Source: JANXQG01 sp963824275
GTDB taxonomy: Bacteria > Planctomycetota > Planctomycetia > Pirellulales > Thermoguttaceae
Direction: 5' to 3'
Assembly: GCA_963824275.1 (NCBI GenBank)
Contig: CAWGOT010000010.1
Coordinates: 893,675 to 957,674 of the forward strand
DNA: 64,000 nt
The notes under the pieces: model-generated
Told to the model about the DNA's origin: nothing
What the model saw: the letters and a program-made list of their open reading frames with translations, nothing else
Databases searched by the model: none
Made by a program: the position numbers and the translations under genes
Shown: piece after piece, positions 9,478-19,811 of the stretch
Numbering within the stretch: position 1 is the first letter of the stretch
Layout: the number at the start of each line of letters is the position of its first letter

Positions 9478-11371
9478 TATTCCACAAACACCGCCTTCAC
9501 CGGGCAAACCTGCCGGCAGGTGTCGCAACGCGTGCACTTCTGCATGTCGATCGCGTGCCGGGCGTAGGGCGTCATGGGGATCGCGTCGGCCGGGCACTTC
9601 TGGCGCAGAGCGTGCAGCCGATGCAGGCGTCGTTGACGCGATAGGCGATCAGGTCCTTGCACTTGCCCGCCGGACAGCGGCCGGCCAGATGGGCCTCGTA
9701 CTCCGGCGCGGAAGTAGCGCAGCGTGGAGAGCACCGGGTTGGGCGCGGTGCGGCCCAGTCCGCAGATGCTGCCGGCCCCGACCGTGCGGCTGAGCTGTTC
9801 GAGCGACTCGAGGTCGCCCTTCTGACCCTTGCCGCTGCAGATGCGATCGAGAATCTCGCGCATCCGCCGCGTGCCGATGCGGCAGAGCGTACACTTGCCG
9901 CACGATTGGTCCTGCGTGAAGCGGAGGAAGTACCGGGCCATATCGACCATGCAGTCGCGATCGTCCAGGACCACCATGCCGCCGGAGCCCATGATCGCGC
10001 CGACCTGCGAGAGGGCCTCGAAATCGACCGGCGTGTCGGCCAGTTCGGCCGGCACGCAGCCGCCGGACGGCCCGCCGATCTGCACGGCCTTGAAGGCCCT
10101 GCCGCCGGCCACGCCGCCGCCGATCTCCTCGACGATCTGGCGGACGGTGATGCCCATCGGCACCTCGATCAGCCCGCCGCGCACGACCTTGCCGGCCAGG
10201 GCGAAGACCTTGGTCCCCTTGCTCTTCTCCGTGCCCGAGCCGGGCGAAGGCCTCGGCGCCGTTGCGGAAGATCCAGGGGACCATGGCATAGGTTTCGACA
10301 TTATTGACGGAGGTCGGCCGGCCCCAGAGGCCCGACTCGGCCGGGTAGGGCGGCCGCAGCCGGGGCATGCCGCGGCGGCCTTCCAGCGAGGCCAGCAGGG
10401 CGGTCTCCTCGCCGCAGACGAAGGCCCCCGCCCCTTCCTTCACCGAAAGGTGCAAGCGAAAGTCGGTGCTCAGCACGCGGTCGCCCAGCAGGCCGCGGTC
10501 TTCCAGCCTGCGCAGGGCCTCGCGGATCCGCTTCACCGCCAGCGGATACTCGGCCCGAATATAGAAGATGCCTTCGTCGGCCCCAACGGCCTTGGCGGCG
10601 ATCGCCATGCCCTCGATGATGCGATAGGGAAACGACTCCAGAAGCATGCGGTCCATGAAGGCCCCCGGGTCGCCCTCGTCGCCGTTGCAGATGACGTATT
10701 TCTTCTCGCCCGCCGCGGCCCGGGCCGTCGGCCCACTTCTGCCCCGGTGGGAAAGCCGGCCCCGCCGCGGCCCCGCAGCCCGCTCGGCTTGCACCTGCGT
10801 CGATGATCTGCTCCGGCGAAAGCTCTTCGAGGCAATGCCGCAGGGCCTTGAAGCCGTCGTGACGGACATATTCGTCCAGGTCGGTCGGATCGATCTGGCC
10901 GCAATACTCCGTGGCCACGTGCCGTTGCGGGCCGAGGAACGCGCAGACCGGCCGGTCGCGGACGTCGATCGCGCGATCGACCGCCGGGTCCGCCGTCTCG
11001 TCGCTGAGGAAGCGATCGAACCAACCCGACGCGCGATGCGCCATCCGCCGCCAAAAGCCCTTGGGCTGGTACTGCGAAAGCACGATCGCCCGGGCGTCTT
11101 CGGCCTGCACGCGGGCGAAGAGTTTGGACGGTCCGCCGCCGGCCGGAATCAGTTCCACCAGCGGCGTCTGGTGGCACATCCCCACGCAGCCGACCTGCTT
11201 CACCACCGCCGGGATCCCGCCGGCCGCCAAGGTGCGGCAGATCGTTTCATGCACCTTCCCGCTGCCCAGGGCCACGCAGCACGAACCGAGGCCGACGCGG
11301 ATCTCGCCCACGGGGCCGTCGTGGACGGCCGCAGCCAGATCGACGGGCCGGCCCTCGCGGTCGTGCTGCAA
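9477..11371 (-). CDS. NuoF/HydB-like flavoprotein subunit, frameshifted
   Basis: FMN- and NADH-binding subunit of the complex I 51-kDa/HydB family. The N-terminus is a thioredoxin-like 2Fe-2S domain (RVGLGSCCVALGSGK, KQVGCVGMCHQTPLVEL). The NuoF core follows, with LRGRGGAGFPTG, YVICNGDEGDPGAFMDRMLL, GIFYIRAEYPLAVKRI, GAGAFVCGEETALLASLEGR and the cluster motif SCGKCTLCRIGTRRM. The C-terminus has two 4Fe-4S motifs (CAQKCPADAIP, CTRCDTCRQVCPVKAVFVE), as in HydB of bifurcating enzymes but not ordinary NuoF. Frames change near 10750, 10240 and 9700. The start is uncertain: the frame opens with TTG at 11371, which could join straight onto the NuoE-like gene if one base is spurious; GTG 11309-11311 is an alternative. 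The last base pairs overlap the next gene (TAATG). Confidence 0.75.
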
Positions 11372-11927
11372 GGAAGGCCTCGATCACTTCGCCGCCGCGG
11401 TGCCAGTTGAGGTTGCCGTAGGTCACCTCGTCGATCTGGATGACCGGGGCCAAGCGTGCAGCAGCCGAGGCAGGCGACCTTCTCGACCGTGAACAGGCCC
11501 CGGGGATCGGTATCGCCGCCGTGACCGCACCCACAAGTGGGCTCCCGCCGGGTGCCCCGATGCCAAGGTGCCGCTCCAGGGCGTCCTGCACCAGTTCCGA
11601 GCCTTTCACGTGGCAGGCCGTGCCGTGGCAGACGCTGATGATGTGCTTGCCGACCGGCCGGTGGCGGAACTGTGTGTAAAACGTGGAAACCCCGTCGATC
11701 GTCGCTGGCGTGATCTCGGTCAGCCGGCAGACCCGCTCCAGCGCCTCGCGGGGCAGATAGCGAAAATGCGACTGAATCGCCTGCAAGATAGGGATCACCG
11801 CCTCGGTGCGCCGTCCCAGACGCTCGACGGTTTCATCGACGAAGTCAAGATCGGTGAGGTTCAAGGCCAGGCGGATAAGGCGTAGGGATCGTGGTGGGTT
11901 GATGTTTATTGTATCACGTAGCGGCAT
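11247..11927 (-). CDS. NuoE/HydC-like 2Fe-2S subunit, frameshifted
   Basis: 24-kDa subunit family. It reads LDFVDETVERLGRRTEAVIP, LQAIQSHFRYLPREALERV, ATIDGVSTFYTQFRHRPVGK and ISVCHGTACHVKGSELV, which contains the first cysteines of the 2Fe-2S site. The second pair (VEKVACLGCCTLAPVIQIDE) lies in another frame between about 11455 and 11515. I chose ATG 11925-11927; later starts near LNLTDLDF are possible. A TACAAT sequence around 11908 could be a -10 element. The end is unclear because the frame shifts near 11372 straight into the NuoF-like gene; a NuoE-NuoF fusion cannot be excluded. First gene of the three-gene operon. Confidence 0.7.
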   Translation of the reverse strand: MPLRDTININPPRSLRLIRLALNLTDLDFVDETVERLGRRTEAVIPILQAIQSHFRYLPREALERVCRLTEITPATIDGVSTFYTQFRHRPVGKHIISVCHGTACHVKGSELVQDALERHLGIGAPGGSPLVGAVTAAIPIPGACSRSRRSPASAAARLAPVIQIDEVTYGNLNWHRGGEVIEAFLAARPRGPARRSGCGRPRRPRGRDPRRPRFVLRGPGQREGA

Positions 11928-11956
11928 GCGGGGACAGTGGAAGTCGTGCGGCTTGC

Positions 11957-12013
11957 CGTACTCATCACGCTCCGCCGTGATGCATTTCATCACGGCGGAG
12001 CGTGATGAGTACG
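11957..12013. repeat. Perfect 26-bp inverted repeat, 5-nt loop
   Basis: Arms 11957-11982 and 11988-12013 are perfectly complementary around the loop CATTT. The right arm encodes the last residues of the RdgC-CobW gene and contains its stop (11990-11992). The left arm lies upstream of the NuoE-like gene. There is no U-run, so it is not a standard terminator. It could act as a transcript-end structure, or be a fold-back assembly artefact. Confidence 0.8.
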
Positions 12014-14405
12014 AGCGAACCAGTGCGTCGGCACGGGCCGGCCGGGGCGAAAACTGCTCAGCGCGGTGATCGTGGCTTCGATCCGCCCTTCGCTCGCCTC
12101 GCGCAATGCCCCTTCGACGATCGCCCGCAGCTCGTCTGGCGCGATGTGTACGCGGGCGTTGATTCGCATCGCCGACTGATCCGCGACCGAATCAAGGCTG
12201 CCCCGCACGGAAGCCGGACCCTGGTTGCTCGTGAGGTTTCCCGTCAAGCCCTGGCCGACCATGAGTACATGGTGCCCGCGACCGATAAAGAGCTTGACGT
12301 GCGCGATCTCGGCCCCGCGGGCGGTCAGCGCATGCGAGTCGCCTCCAGCAGGTCTTCGGCGAATGCCTGCCAGTCCAAGGGACCGTTCGCACGCAGCACG
12401 ACCGAGGCGTTGAGCCATCCAGCGCGGCCTCGCCGGCCGCGTAGGTGTCGTAGTCCACGTCGACCGCTTGCTGACCGGCAGGGCTCTGCTCCGCAACATA
12501 TTCGAGCCAGGCATCCACGCCCTCGCCGGTCAAGGCCGACATCGTTACCAGCGTTTTGCCGGGAAACCGCTCGGTAAGCGATGCTATCAATTCCGCCAGT
12601 TCGCCGGGCGCCAGGCGATCGGCCTTGTTGAGCACGATGAGGTCGGCCTCTTCGAGCTGCTTCTCGTAGATATAGAGCACATTGTCGGGGAACCGCGGGC
12701 ACCATGTGCCCATGGCCTGTTCGGCACGCAAGCGGGCCAGCACGCGGACCTGCCTGCCGTCGACCAGCACCGATAATGGGGACAGGTTAAATTGTGCCGC
12801 GTGAAGCGTCTTCAGCGGCCGCATGACCGTGGCGGCCAGATCGGTGCAACTGCCCACCGGCTCGCCCAGGAGCACGTCGGCCCCCTCGTTTTTCGCCAGG
12901 CGATCGAGGGCCGCGATCATGTCGGGGAAGCGGCAGCAGAAGCAGCCTCCGGCCACTTCCTCGACGCACGTGCCCGCGGCCTTGAGGACCTCGCTATCGA
13001 CCAGGTCGGCCGCCTGGTCGTTGGCCACTAGGCCAACGCGCATGCCCTGCTTGCTCAAGCGCAAGGCCGCCTGCGCCAGGAGCGTCGTCTTGCCGGCCCC
13101 GAGAAAGCCGCCCACCAGGATCAGCCGCGGCCGGCTCCCTTCTCCCTCCGGGAGAGGGACAGGGGGTGAGGGCTGTTTGCTTTGGTTGGGCATTTTCGCA
13201 CTCCAAATCAGGCCGCCGGGTTCTTCCGCCGCGGCACCATCGGACTTCAGCCAGCGGCCGATCTGCTCCAGCTCGCCGTTCCATGCCTTGCCGACCCGCT
13301 GCTCGCAAAACGCGCGGAACAGCAGGTCGACCGTCTCGTGCAGGTTCCGCACGCTTTCGATGCGGTCCTCCAGCACGCCGCGGCCTTTCGAGGTGTCGTC
13401 CACGTGGATCTTCGCCCCGCTCACCATGAAGGTCTCGGGCTGGAGCGTCAAATCGTACTGCTCGCCGTGCCGCACGATGGTCATGCCGGCCTTGCGGGGC
13501 AGCTTGCCGCTGCGGATCGCCTGCATCGCTTCCGGCAGCGCGGTCGGCCCCTCCGCGGTGATCGTTTCCTTGCCCGACTCGTCGCGCGGACACTGCAAGC
13601 TGAGCGTGCGGGCGAACATGCCGGTCACTTCGGACTGGTCGGGCAGGGCGATCGTGTCGCTCAGGGTCTCCCACCGCCACCAGAGCCAGAGCAGGAACTC
13701 GTTGCCGAGGAAATCCCAGTTGCCCTCCTCCTGGTTCCACCAGGAGATTTCCGCCGTGGCGTTGTTGGTGTGGAAAACGGAGGGGATGGTCTGATCGAGC
13801 GCCTTGCGGCGTTTGGCCTCGGCGGCCCAATCGCGGGCCCGGCGGCTGGCCGTCATCGGTTGCAACTCCAGGCCGAAGGCCCGCGAAAACAGGTCGCAGC
13901 AGAGATCGGCCGCCGTGCTGCTGGAGCCGCCGAAGTACAGGATGCCGCGACCCGGCGTACCGAGTGCCCCGGCGTCCCACAGCACCGGAAACTGCTGCAT
14001 GCGAAGGAACCGGCCGCTACGGATCTCGTCTTCGCAACGGGCCTCGACCGCCTCGCGGGCCTCCTGACGCTGGACTTTGGTCGGCCGGCTGCCGGGGTTG
14101 TCGGCCGTCAGGGCGGCAAGCTCAAGCTGCAGCCACGCCTTGCGAACGGCCGCGGGCACCTGGTGCGTGTCGATGCGGATCGCACAGTTCAGGGCCTCGC
14201 CGATGACGTTCTTTTCCAGGCCGAACTTCAGATCCAGCAAATGCTCCCCGGCCAGGAAACCGACGCCCGGCTGCTCCGCCGTGGCGGCAATCTCGCTGAT
14301 GGCGAACTTCTCCAGGATCTTGATGTCGGCGGGCGCGAACTGCCGCCTGGCATCGCCCTCGATCTGAAAACACTGGAACGATAACGGTCCGGAAAGGAAT
14401 CCCAT
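11990..14405 (-). CDS. RdgC-like / CobW-type GTPase fusion protein
   Basis: One open frame joins two families. Residues 1 to about 400 (MGFLSGPLSFQCFQIEGDAR, NVIGEALNCAIRIDTHQVP, RFLRMQQFPVLWD) match the planctomycete branch of RdgC, a DNA-binding recombination-associated protein. A short linker translates an interspersed palindromic repeat. Then comes a CobW/COG0523 GTPase: Walker A GGFLGAGKTTLL, the metal-binding CFCC motif in VAGGCFCCRFPDMI, and NKAD at VLNKADRL. The CobW C-terminal domain continues in other frames (shifts near 12410 and 12340) through FIGRGHHVLMVGQGLTGN to a stop at 11990. CobW proteins are metal-insertion chaperones. The RdgC stop may have been lost when the repeat inserted, or a single-base error may hide it. 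A downstream start at the Met in the linker (about 13191) could also give a separate CobW protein. Confidence 0.7.
13137..13172. repeat. Interspersed palindrome inside the RdgC-CobW linker
   Basis: The sequence has CCTTCTCCCTCC followed by GGGAGAGGG and GGGGTGAGGG, a very common bacterial intergenic repeat type. Here it is translated in frame as part of the linker (PPVPLPEGEGSRP). Confidence 0.6.
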
Positions 14406-14694
14406 AATGGTCGGTCTCTAGGTCTCGCTACATGGATCTGCACTTGTGGAACTCGAGCGATTCAAAATCGCATTATACCCGCCTCAAAAGTCCGCACTAG
14501 GTAACCCGCGCGGCGATTTGACTCGGCGATGACCCAAACGGCCCGACTCGGCAAAATCGGCAAGCCGGTTCTTGACAACGATCGGCCTCCACGCTAACAT
14601 CAAGGGCGTTCCCTACCATCAAATTCCCGCCTGTTTCCTCCCTGACTCTCCCTGGCGCGTTTCCGGACATGCGGAAATGCCCGCGAACACTAGA

Positions 14695-14773
14695 GTTGGA
14701 GTCCCGCCCGGGCGCCATGTACTCATGGTCGGCGGAATTTTTGCCGCATTCCGGCTAAAGCCGGGACTCCAAC
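14695..14773. repeat. 79-bp palindromic element with 12-bp terminal inverted repeats
   Basis: GTTGGAGTCCCG at 14695-14706 and CGGGACTCCAAC at 14762-14773 bound the element. It lies in the 432-bp gap between the divergent RdgC-CobW gene and the GH30-like gene; I see no gene in the rest of that gap. Confidence 0.65.
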
Positions 14774-14837
14774 CGCCGCAGTTTTCCGTATCTTAACTAC
14801 CTGGGTCCCCATCACCATCCTTTTTTGGAGTCCACTC

Positions 14838-16882
14838 ATGAAAAAAATGCTGATCCCAAGTCTGCTGGCCGTCTCCGCTTGCTGTTGTCTTTGCGCCCGC
14901 GCTGATACCGAATGGGGATCGACCGGCGATCTCCGTTCCTTCCGCTACAAGGGCGAACCGATCGAACTCACCACCAGTATCCGCATGAGTTCTCCCGACG
15001 GCGCGCAGACCGGCCAGGCCCAGTTGCAAACCACCGGCCGCACCGGCACGCGGCTGGTCTTGACCGGCAACCTTGGCTTCGGCTCCTCGGCCAACACGGC
15101 CGGCAAGGGCAAAGGGGCCGGCAAGGGCGGACCTGGCAAGGGCGGCGGCGCTGGCCCCGGCGGCGTGGGCCTGCGGGTGCAAGTTGACGACACGGCGACC
15201 GACACCACGACCTTCGATGTCCAGGCCTCCGCGGGCACGTCCATCCCGCTGGACGGCATCTACTATTGGTTCAATTTGGCCGGCGCGAACTTCGCCGCCG
15301 GCACCGCGGAGCTTGTTCCCGCCGACAATGCCGCTGCCCAGCAAGGTCTCGCTCGCCGGCCTGCCGGCGGGCGGCACGCACTATGCCGATGCCACAGTCA
15401 AATCCATCCGCATCACCGGCACGGGCAACCGCGTCGTCGAATTCTCCTTTGCCACGCCCACTCATATCGTCCTCCAGGAAACCCGCGGCGGCGGGCGCGG
15501 ACCGGCGCGGCGGCGGCGGAGCGCCGGGCGGCGCGAACGACCTATAACCTCTTGATCCCCATCGGCACCGGCACCCTCAACCCCGGCGCGCCGTTCCATC
15601 GCCGCCTTTACCCTCAAGGCGACCTGCGACCTCGACGCCACGCCCGTCAAGCTGGCCGTTGATCCCCAGCAAACGGGTCCGGCCTTCATCGGCATCGGCG
15701 GCAACTTCCGCCTGCAAAGTCCTGCCGACGCCGCCGTCATCGCCTACAACCTGGCGAACCTCCGCGTGGCCTTCGCCCGCCTGGAGATGCCGCTGAGCCT
15801 CGTGGCAGACCACGGAGACGGCCGATCCCGCCGCAGGGCAGCCGGCCGACAACGTCCGCAAGGCAATGGAGATGGGCCGCACGCTCGCCCAGAAGAAGAT
15901 CCCCATGATCATCAGCAACTGGTCGGTGCCCCGCTGGGCGGCAGCCGAGGGCGGCGGCGGTCGCGGCACGATCGCCCCGGAAAAATGGCCCGCCATGTAT
16001 AAGGGCATCACCTCCTACATCGCCTACATGAAGAAGAACTACGGCGCCGAGCCGGTGCTCTTCTCCTTCAACGAGGCCGACATGGGGATCAATGTCAAGC
16101 TCACGCCCGAGGACCAGGACAAGGTCATCAAGGGACTCGGCGCGTCGTTCGCCGCCGCAGGGCTGGCCACCAAGATGCTGCTGGGCGACACCGGCAATCC
16201 CACGCCACGCCCCGCCAACTACATCGAGCCCTCGATCGCCGATCCCGAGGCCATGAAGTTTGTCGGCGCGGTCTCCTACCACTGCTGGACCGGCGGCAGC
16301 GATCAGATCATCGCCCGCTGGGGCCAGGTGGCCCAGCGTTTCAAGCTCCCGCTGTATGTGGCCGAGGGCGGCACCGACCCGGCCAGCTACCGCTACCGCT
16401 TCCTCTTCCTTGAGCCCTGGTACGCCCTGGACGAGATCAATCTCTACGTGCGTTGCATGGCGCTTTCGCGGCCGAGTTCCATCCTGCATTGGCAGCTCAC
16501 CGACGACTATTCGATCCTGGCCGGCGGTCGCAACGGGGAGCCCTTGCGGCCGACGCAGCGGTTCTTCAATCTCAAGCAGCTCAATCTGACCCCGCCGGAA
16601 GCGCCTTCGCTGGGCATTGCCGGCGAGCATCCGCGTCTCACGGCCGCCGCTTATGGCGACGCCGGGCACGGTTGGGCGATCCACCTCGTGAACACCGGCA
16701 CGACCCGCACCGTGACGCTCACGGGCCTGCCGGCATCGCTGACGATGCTTTACCCGACCGTTACCGACGCCGCGCGGAACATGCAGGTCCTGGCCCCGGT
16801 ACCGGTATCGGGCGGCACCGCCCAGTTCACGGTAGACTACCAGAGTTTCATGACGCTAACCAGCGCCAAACAGGATTTCTAA
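14838..16882 (+). CDS. Secreted clan GH-A glycosidase (GH30-like), frameshifted
   Basis: The ATG at 14838 follows TTTTTGGAG. It opens a signal peptide (MKKMLIPSLLAVSACCCLCA). The N-terminal part is beta-rich with a Gly/Lys-rich insert (KGKGAGKGGPGKGGG). The catalytic part reads KKIPMIISNWSVPRW, VLFSFNEADMGINV (acid/base Glu after Asn), YHCWTGGSD, LYVAEGGTDPASYR (nucleophile Glu) and ILHWQLTDDYS, which together suit GH30 or a close GH-A family. The C-terminal beta domain (AIHLVNTGTTRTVTLTGLPA) is the usual GH30 side domain. The frame changes near 15340, 15480, 15590 and 15830. The stop TAA is at 16880-16882. Substrate is unknown; the neighbourhood suggests plant or algal polysaccharide. Confidence 0.7.
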
Positions 16883-16918
16883 TTCGTCGGCACTAGGTTT
16901 GGTGGCCGGCGGGAAACG

Positions 16919-17781
16919 TCATTTTCCATCCGTGACAACCGATTTCCGGCGTACCACCACGCGTTTGCGACCGAAGAGCCCGATGCGTTCCGCCTCAGGC
17001 CGGTTGCCATAGTTCAACAACTCCAACGTGCTGCGGCGGACAAGACGGCCGGTAGTGTCCGTTTCCTTCGTCGTCTGCGAGACCACGCCGCCGGGAACCT
17101 CCGGCGACGACATGGCCAAGGTGGTCACGCTGCCCTTGGGAGTCTTCTGCACCGTCTTGATGCAGGCCACGTTCTTGATGTCGGCGAGCACGCGTTGCGG
17201 CATGTCGAGGGCCACAACCTCGGAGAGCGTCTCGCTCAAGACCTTGGCCCCGCTGGGGTCGGTTGTCTTGCTTTGCCGTCGCAGAATAAAAGGCGACAGC
17301 GTATCGGAGAAAAAGACGTTGATCGAAGTCCGACCGGCGCTGGAACCATTGTTGACGGGGCGACTTCGATCTGCTGGCAACGGCATGCGAACTTATGGTC
17401 TTCAATCGAAACCTCGGCTGCCGTGGCGGGCAGGAACTTCACGTCGCCGCCAGCCAACTCGCCGTGGAATCCTTGCTTGAGACACTGCGGCTGGCCATCG
17501 AACTGCTTGCCGGCAACTTCCACGCCGACCTCGACTTCCAGCACGACACCATCGACATCGATGCGCACCAGCGAGGTCTTGGTTTCCGTAATGTTCACGC
17601 CGGTGACGCGGCCGCTTTCGTCAAGCGATTCGGTAACGACGCGGACCAATTTCCAAGCTCCCGGCTGGAACCGGCCCCAGGAATGATGCCGCGCGGAAAT
17701 ACCGTCATCCGCGGCGCAGCGATCTGCCCCGAGAGTTATCAGAACCAGACCTGTCAGGATCCAGCCGCTCCGCCAATGCAA
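16919..17781 (-). CDS. Hypothetical exported protein, one frameshift
   Basis: No family recognised. The likely start is TTG 17779-17781 with GGGGAG ten bases upstream, giving MHWRSGWILTGLVLITLGAD as signal peptide. The mature part begins HHSWGRFQPGAWKLVRVVTE and continues as a beta-rich protein (GVVLEVEVGVEVAGKQFDGQ, HKFACRCQQIEV). The frame changes near 17370. The rest reads INVFFSDTLSPFILRR, VLADIKNVACIKTVQK and ends RKRVVVRRKSVVTDGK. An upstream extension to 17880 is open but lacks a good ribosome site. Probably periplasmic. I recall similar proteins only from planctomycetes and cannot name a function. Confidence 0.55.
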
Positions 17782-17911
17782 TTTGGTCGCACTCCCCGAA
17801 AGAGAACCAAAACGCCCGTAACACCACTCTAACCAGTTTACCGCGATGCCAGGGCAAGGAAAGCGGTCAGGGTGCCGCAAAATGCGAAAAAACCAGATAT
17901 TCCGGAAACTA

Positions 17912-17923
17912 ATAACCGGTTAT
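17912..17923. promoter_or_regulatory. 12-bp palindrome ATAACCGGTTAT
   Basis: A perfect palindrome lies between the lipoprotein gene ending at 17968 and the hypothetical gene starting at 17781, both on the minus strand. It is a possible operator for the latter. Single occurrence, so weak. Confidence 0.3.
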
Positions 17924-17967
17924 AGGGTCTGGGTTAACTCGCAGGGAGGGTTGAGAAGCCGAGAATG

Positions 17968-18189
17968 TCAATTGCCGTTGGGAGAGCGGCTGCCAGTTCC
18001 CACCATGGGGGTCCCCAGGGCCTTGTCGGCGGTGGGGAAACTGTCGGCCTCGGCCTGCTTGCGTAGTTCGGCTTCCTTGTGGCCGGGCATCAGCGATAGA
18101 CAACCCGCGGCCGGCAGCAAGGCCGCCGCCATCAGCAGCACGGATGCCATCCACGACAGCGGGCGAAATGCGAAGCGTTGGCCTGTCAC
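17968..18189 (-). CDS. Small lipoprotein (73 aa)
   Basis: Start GTG 18187-18189 with GGGAG eight bases upstream. The product begins MTGQRFAFRPLSWMASVLLM and has a lipobox LPAAGC, so it is predicted to be lipidated at Cys. The mature part is about 40 residues, charged (HKEAELRKQAEADSF) and ends GTGSRSPNGN. It follows another lipoprotein gene by 19 nt, which suggests a small operon. No function known. Confidence 0.6.
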   Translation of the reverse strand: MTGQRFAFRPLSWMASVLLMAAALLPAAGCLSLMPGHKEAELRKQAEADSFPTADKALGTPMVGTGSRSPNGN

Positions 18190-18208
18190 TTTCGATGCTC
18201 CCTGACTA

Positions 18209-18430
18209 TTACATTTGCGGACGCGGTTGGGAGATGAAGTCGCTGGGTGTCTGGATCTTCTTCGGCTCGGGCGCAAACGGGTTCCACGATGAGCCAGGCT
18301 TGGTCGACGAGACGCCGTTGGTGTTGTTGCTGCTGTTTGAGCAGCGGCAACCGACACTCAGCGACACGACCGCCAGGCACGTCAAGAATAGGACGCAGCA
18401 ACGCCGAAACCAGCGAACAGCGGCATTCAC
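18209..18430 (-). CDS. Small lipoprotein (73 aa)
   Basis: Start GTG 18428-18430 with AAGGAG seven bases upstream. The signal peptide MNAAVRWFRRCCVLFLTCLA runs into the lipobox LSVGC; a Cys- and Asn-rich stretch (CRCSNSSNNTNG) follows, then proline-rich sequence (WNPFAPEPKKIQTP). Together with the next gene it makes a pair of tiny envelope proteins downstream of the large exported protein at 18530-19786. Function unknown. Confidence 0.6.
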   Translation of the reverse strand: MNAAVRWFRRCCVLFLTCLAVVSLSVGCRCSNSSNNTNGVSSTKPGSSWNPFAPEPKKIQTPSDFISQPRPQM

Positions 18431-18529
18431 GGCATAACTCCTTGATCAAGAGATCGCCGGGGAAGAAATGAACTCGGCAGGGAGTGTCGCAAAAAAACGG
18501 CGTCGAGTCCAGAGAGATTTCTGGGCTTT

Positions 18530-19786
18530 TCAGTTCGTCTTGGCATCCGGGATCGGCAGCAGGCGAGCCAGCGACGCGCTTTGACGGGTGGCCGAAACGG
18601 GGACTTCGTTGGCGGGAACCAGTGCCTGAATCAGCGCGGCGACGGGCTGCAACTGTGCGGGCTCGCTCAGGATCGCACGGCCGCCGGCCACGGCCACCGC
18701 ACCCGGAATGCCCGCACAGCGGCCGGCGATGCTGACGCCGCGACTGTCGATGCGGAAATCCAGCCCGATGTGATCGAAGGCCGGCGACTGAGCCGCAACA
18801 GGCATCTGGGGCGTCAATTTCAGGTGCTCGACCAGGGCGGCCAGCATGCCGCGGCCCAACATGCCGGGTCCGCATTCGATCCGGCCCGAAAGCTCGTCGA
18901 TCCGCCCGCGCTGGAAGACGGCATCGAGGAGCGTGATATCGGCCGTGCCTGTCATCACCGCAGTGGAACTCTCTCGGGTCAGACTGCCCAAGTCCACGCC
19001 GAGCAATTGCCCTTTCACCTTGCCCGACCAGCCGCCCGGCGTGTTAAACGTCGAGACATAGCCCGAGAAGCGGCCGTTGGGGCCCAACGCATTCAACTCC
19101 TTGAAGCAGGTGGCCAACAAGCGGCAAGGCACCGCGTTGGGGCCCGTGTCCAAATCAAAGCCGTCGGCAGGCGGCGAGACCTGGCGGTTGCGTACGATCC
19201 GCATCCGCACGGGCTGGGAGGAATCGGCTCCCGGCAGCCGAACGAGCAATTGGGCCTGGATGCCGATGCCGTTGGGCATGGGTCCGATGCCCGTCGGCTC
19301 GACGACCTGGAGAATCTGCGACTCGTCACCGTTGTGCAGCGTCCATTGGCCGGCGGTGAGGCGGACTTCGACCTGCGGCCAGCCGGTCTGGCATTCCAGC
19401 CAGCGGCGCAGCACGTCATGCAGCCGCTCCCAAGCGCTGGCCGGCGATTCGGCCTGCGTGGCCGCCAGCACGATCGCCGGCCGCGAGTCGGGCATCGCGG
19501 TCCACGTGGCGGTCAATTCCGTACAGCGAAGCAACTCGTTGCCGGTTTCCGGATCGGTGAGCTTGAGTCCCGTGTATTGCACGACGCCCGGAAGCGTGTG
19601 CTTCATCGAATCGATCGAGACCTCCAGCCCCAGTTCCTGGGCGAGGCGTTGCTCCTCCGCCTGTTTGTGCCAGGGCAAGCGACGGGCGATGCCCCAGGCT
19701 GCGACCGTCAGGGTGGGCAACACGCACAGCCCTAGGAATAAGGTCATGCAGATTTGACGGCGAGTGTTGTCGTACAGCGGGAACAT
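18530..19786 (-). CDS. Large membrane-anchored hypothetical protein
   Basis: 418 residues, intact, from ATG 19784-19786. One N-terminal membrane segment (MTLFLGLCVLPTLTVAAWGI) anchors a long extracytoplasmic part. That part contains LAQELGLEVSIDSMKHTLPG, VVQYTGLKLTDPETGNELLR and a C-terminal SGRIECGPGMLGRGMLAALV segment, a layout that recalls AsmA-like proteins, though I cannot assign it to that family. The open frame extends upstream to 19864, but that stretch translates the palindromic repeat at 19812-19918, so the inner ATG is preferred. The small lipoprotein genes lie directly downstream on the same strand. Confidence 0.6.
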   Translation of the reverse strand: MFPLYDNTRRQICMTLFLGLCVLPTLTVAAWGIARRLPWHKQAEEQRLAQELGLEVSIDSMKHTLPGVVQYTGLKLTDPETGNELLRCTELTATWTAMPDSRPAIVLAATQAESPASAWERLHDVLRRWLECQTGWPQVEVRLTAGQWTLHNGDESQILQVVEPTGIGPMPNGIGIQAQLLVRLPGADSSQPVRMRIVRNRQVSPPADGFDLDTGPNAVPCRLLATCFKELNALGPNGRFSGYVSTFNTPGGWSGKVKGQLLGVDLGSLTRESSTAVMTGTADITLLDAVFQRGRIDELSGRIECGPGMLGRGMLAALVEHLKLTPQMPVAAQSPAFDHIGLDFRIDSRGVSIAGRCAGIPGAVAVAGGRAILSEPAQLQPVAALIQALVPANEVPVSATRQSASLARLLPIPDAKTN

Positions 19787-19811
19787 CCGTGTTCCTTTCA
19801 AGTCGTGCGGC

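Noticed and set aside
12192..12514. Independent small genes at the end of the CobW domain
   Set aside because: The pieces in the different frames join into one CobW C-terminal domain once single-base shifts are allowed.
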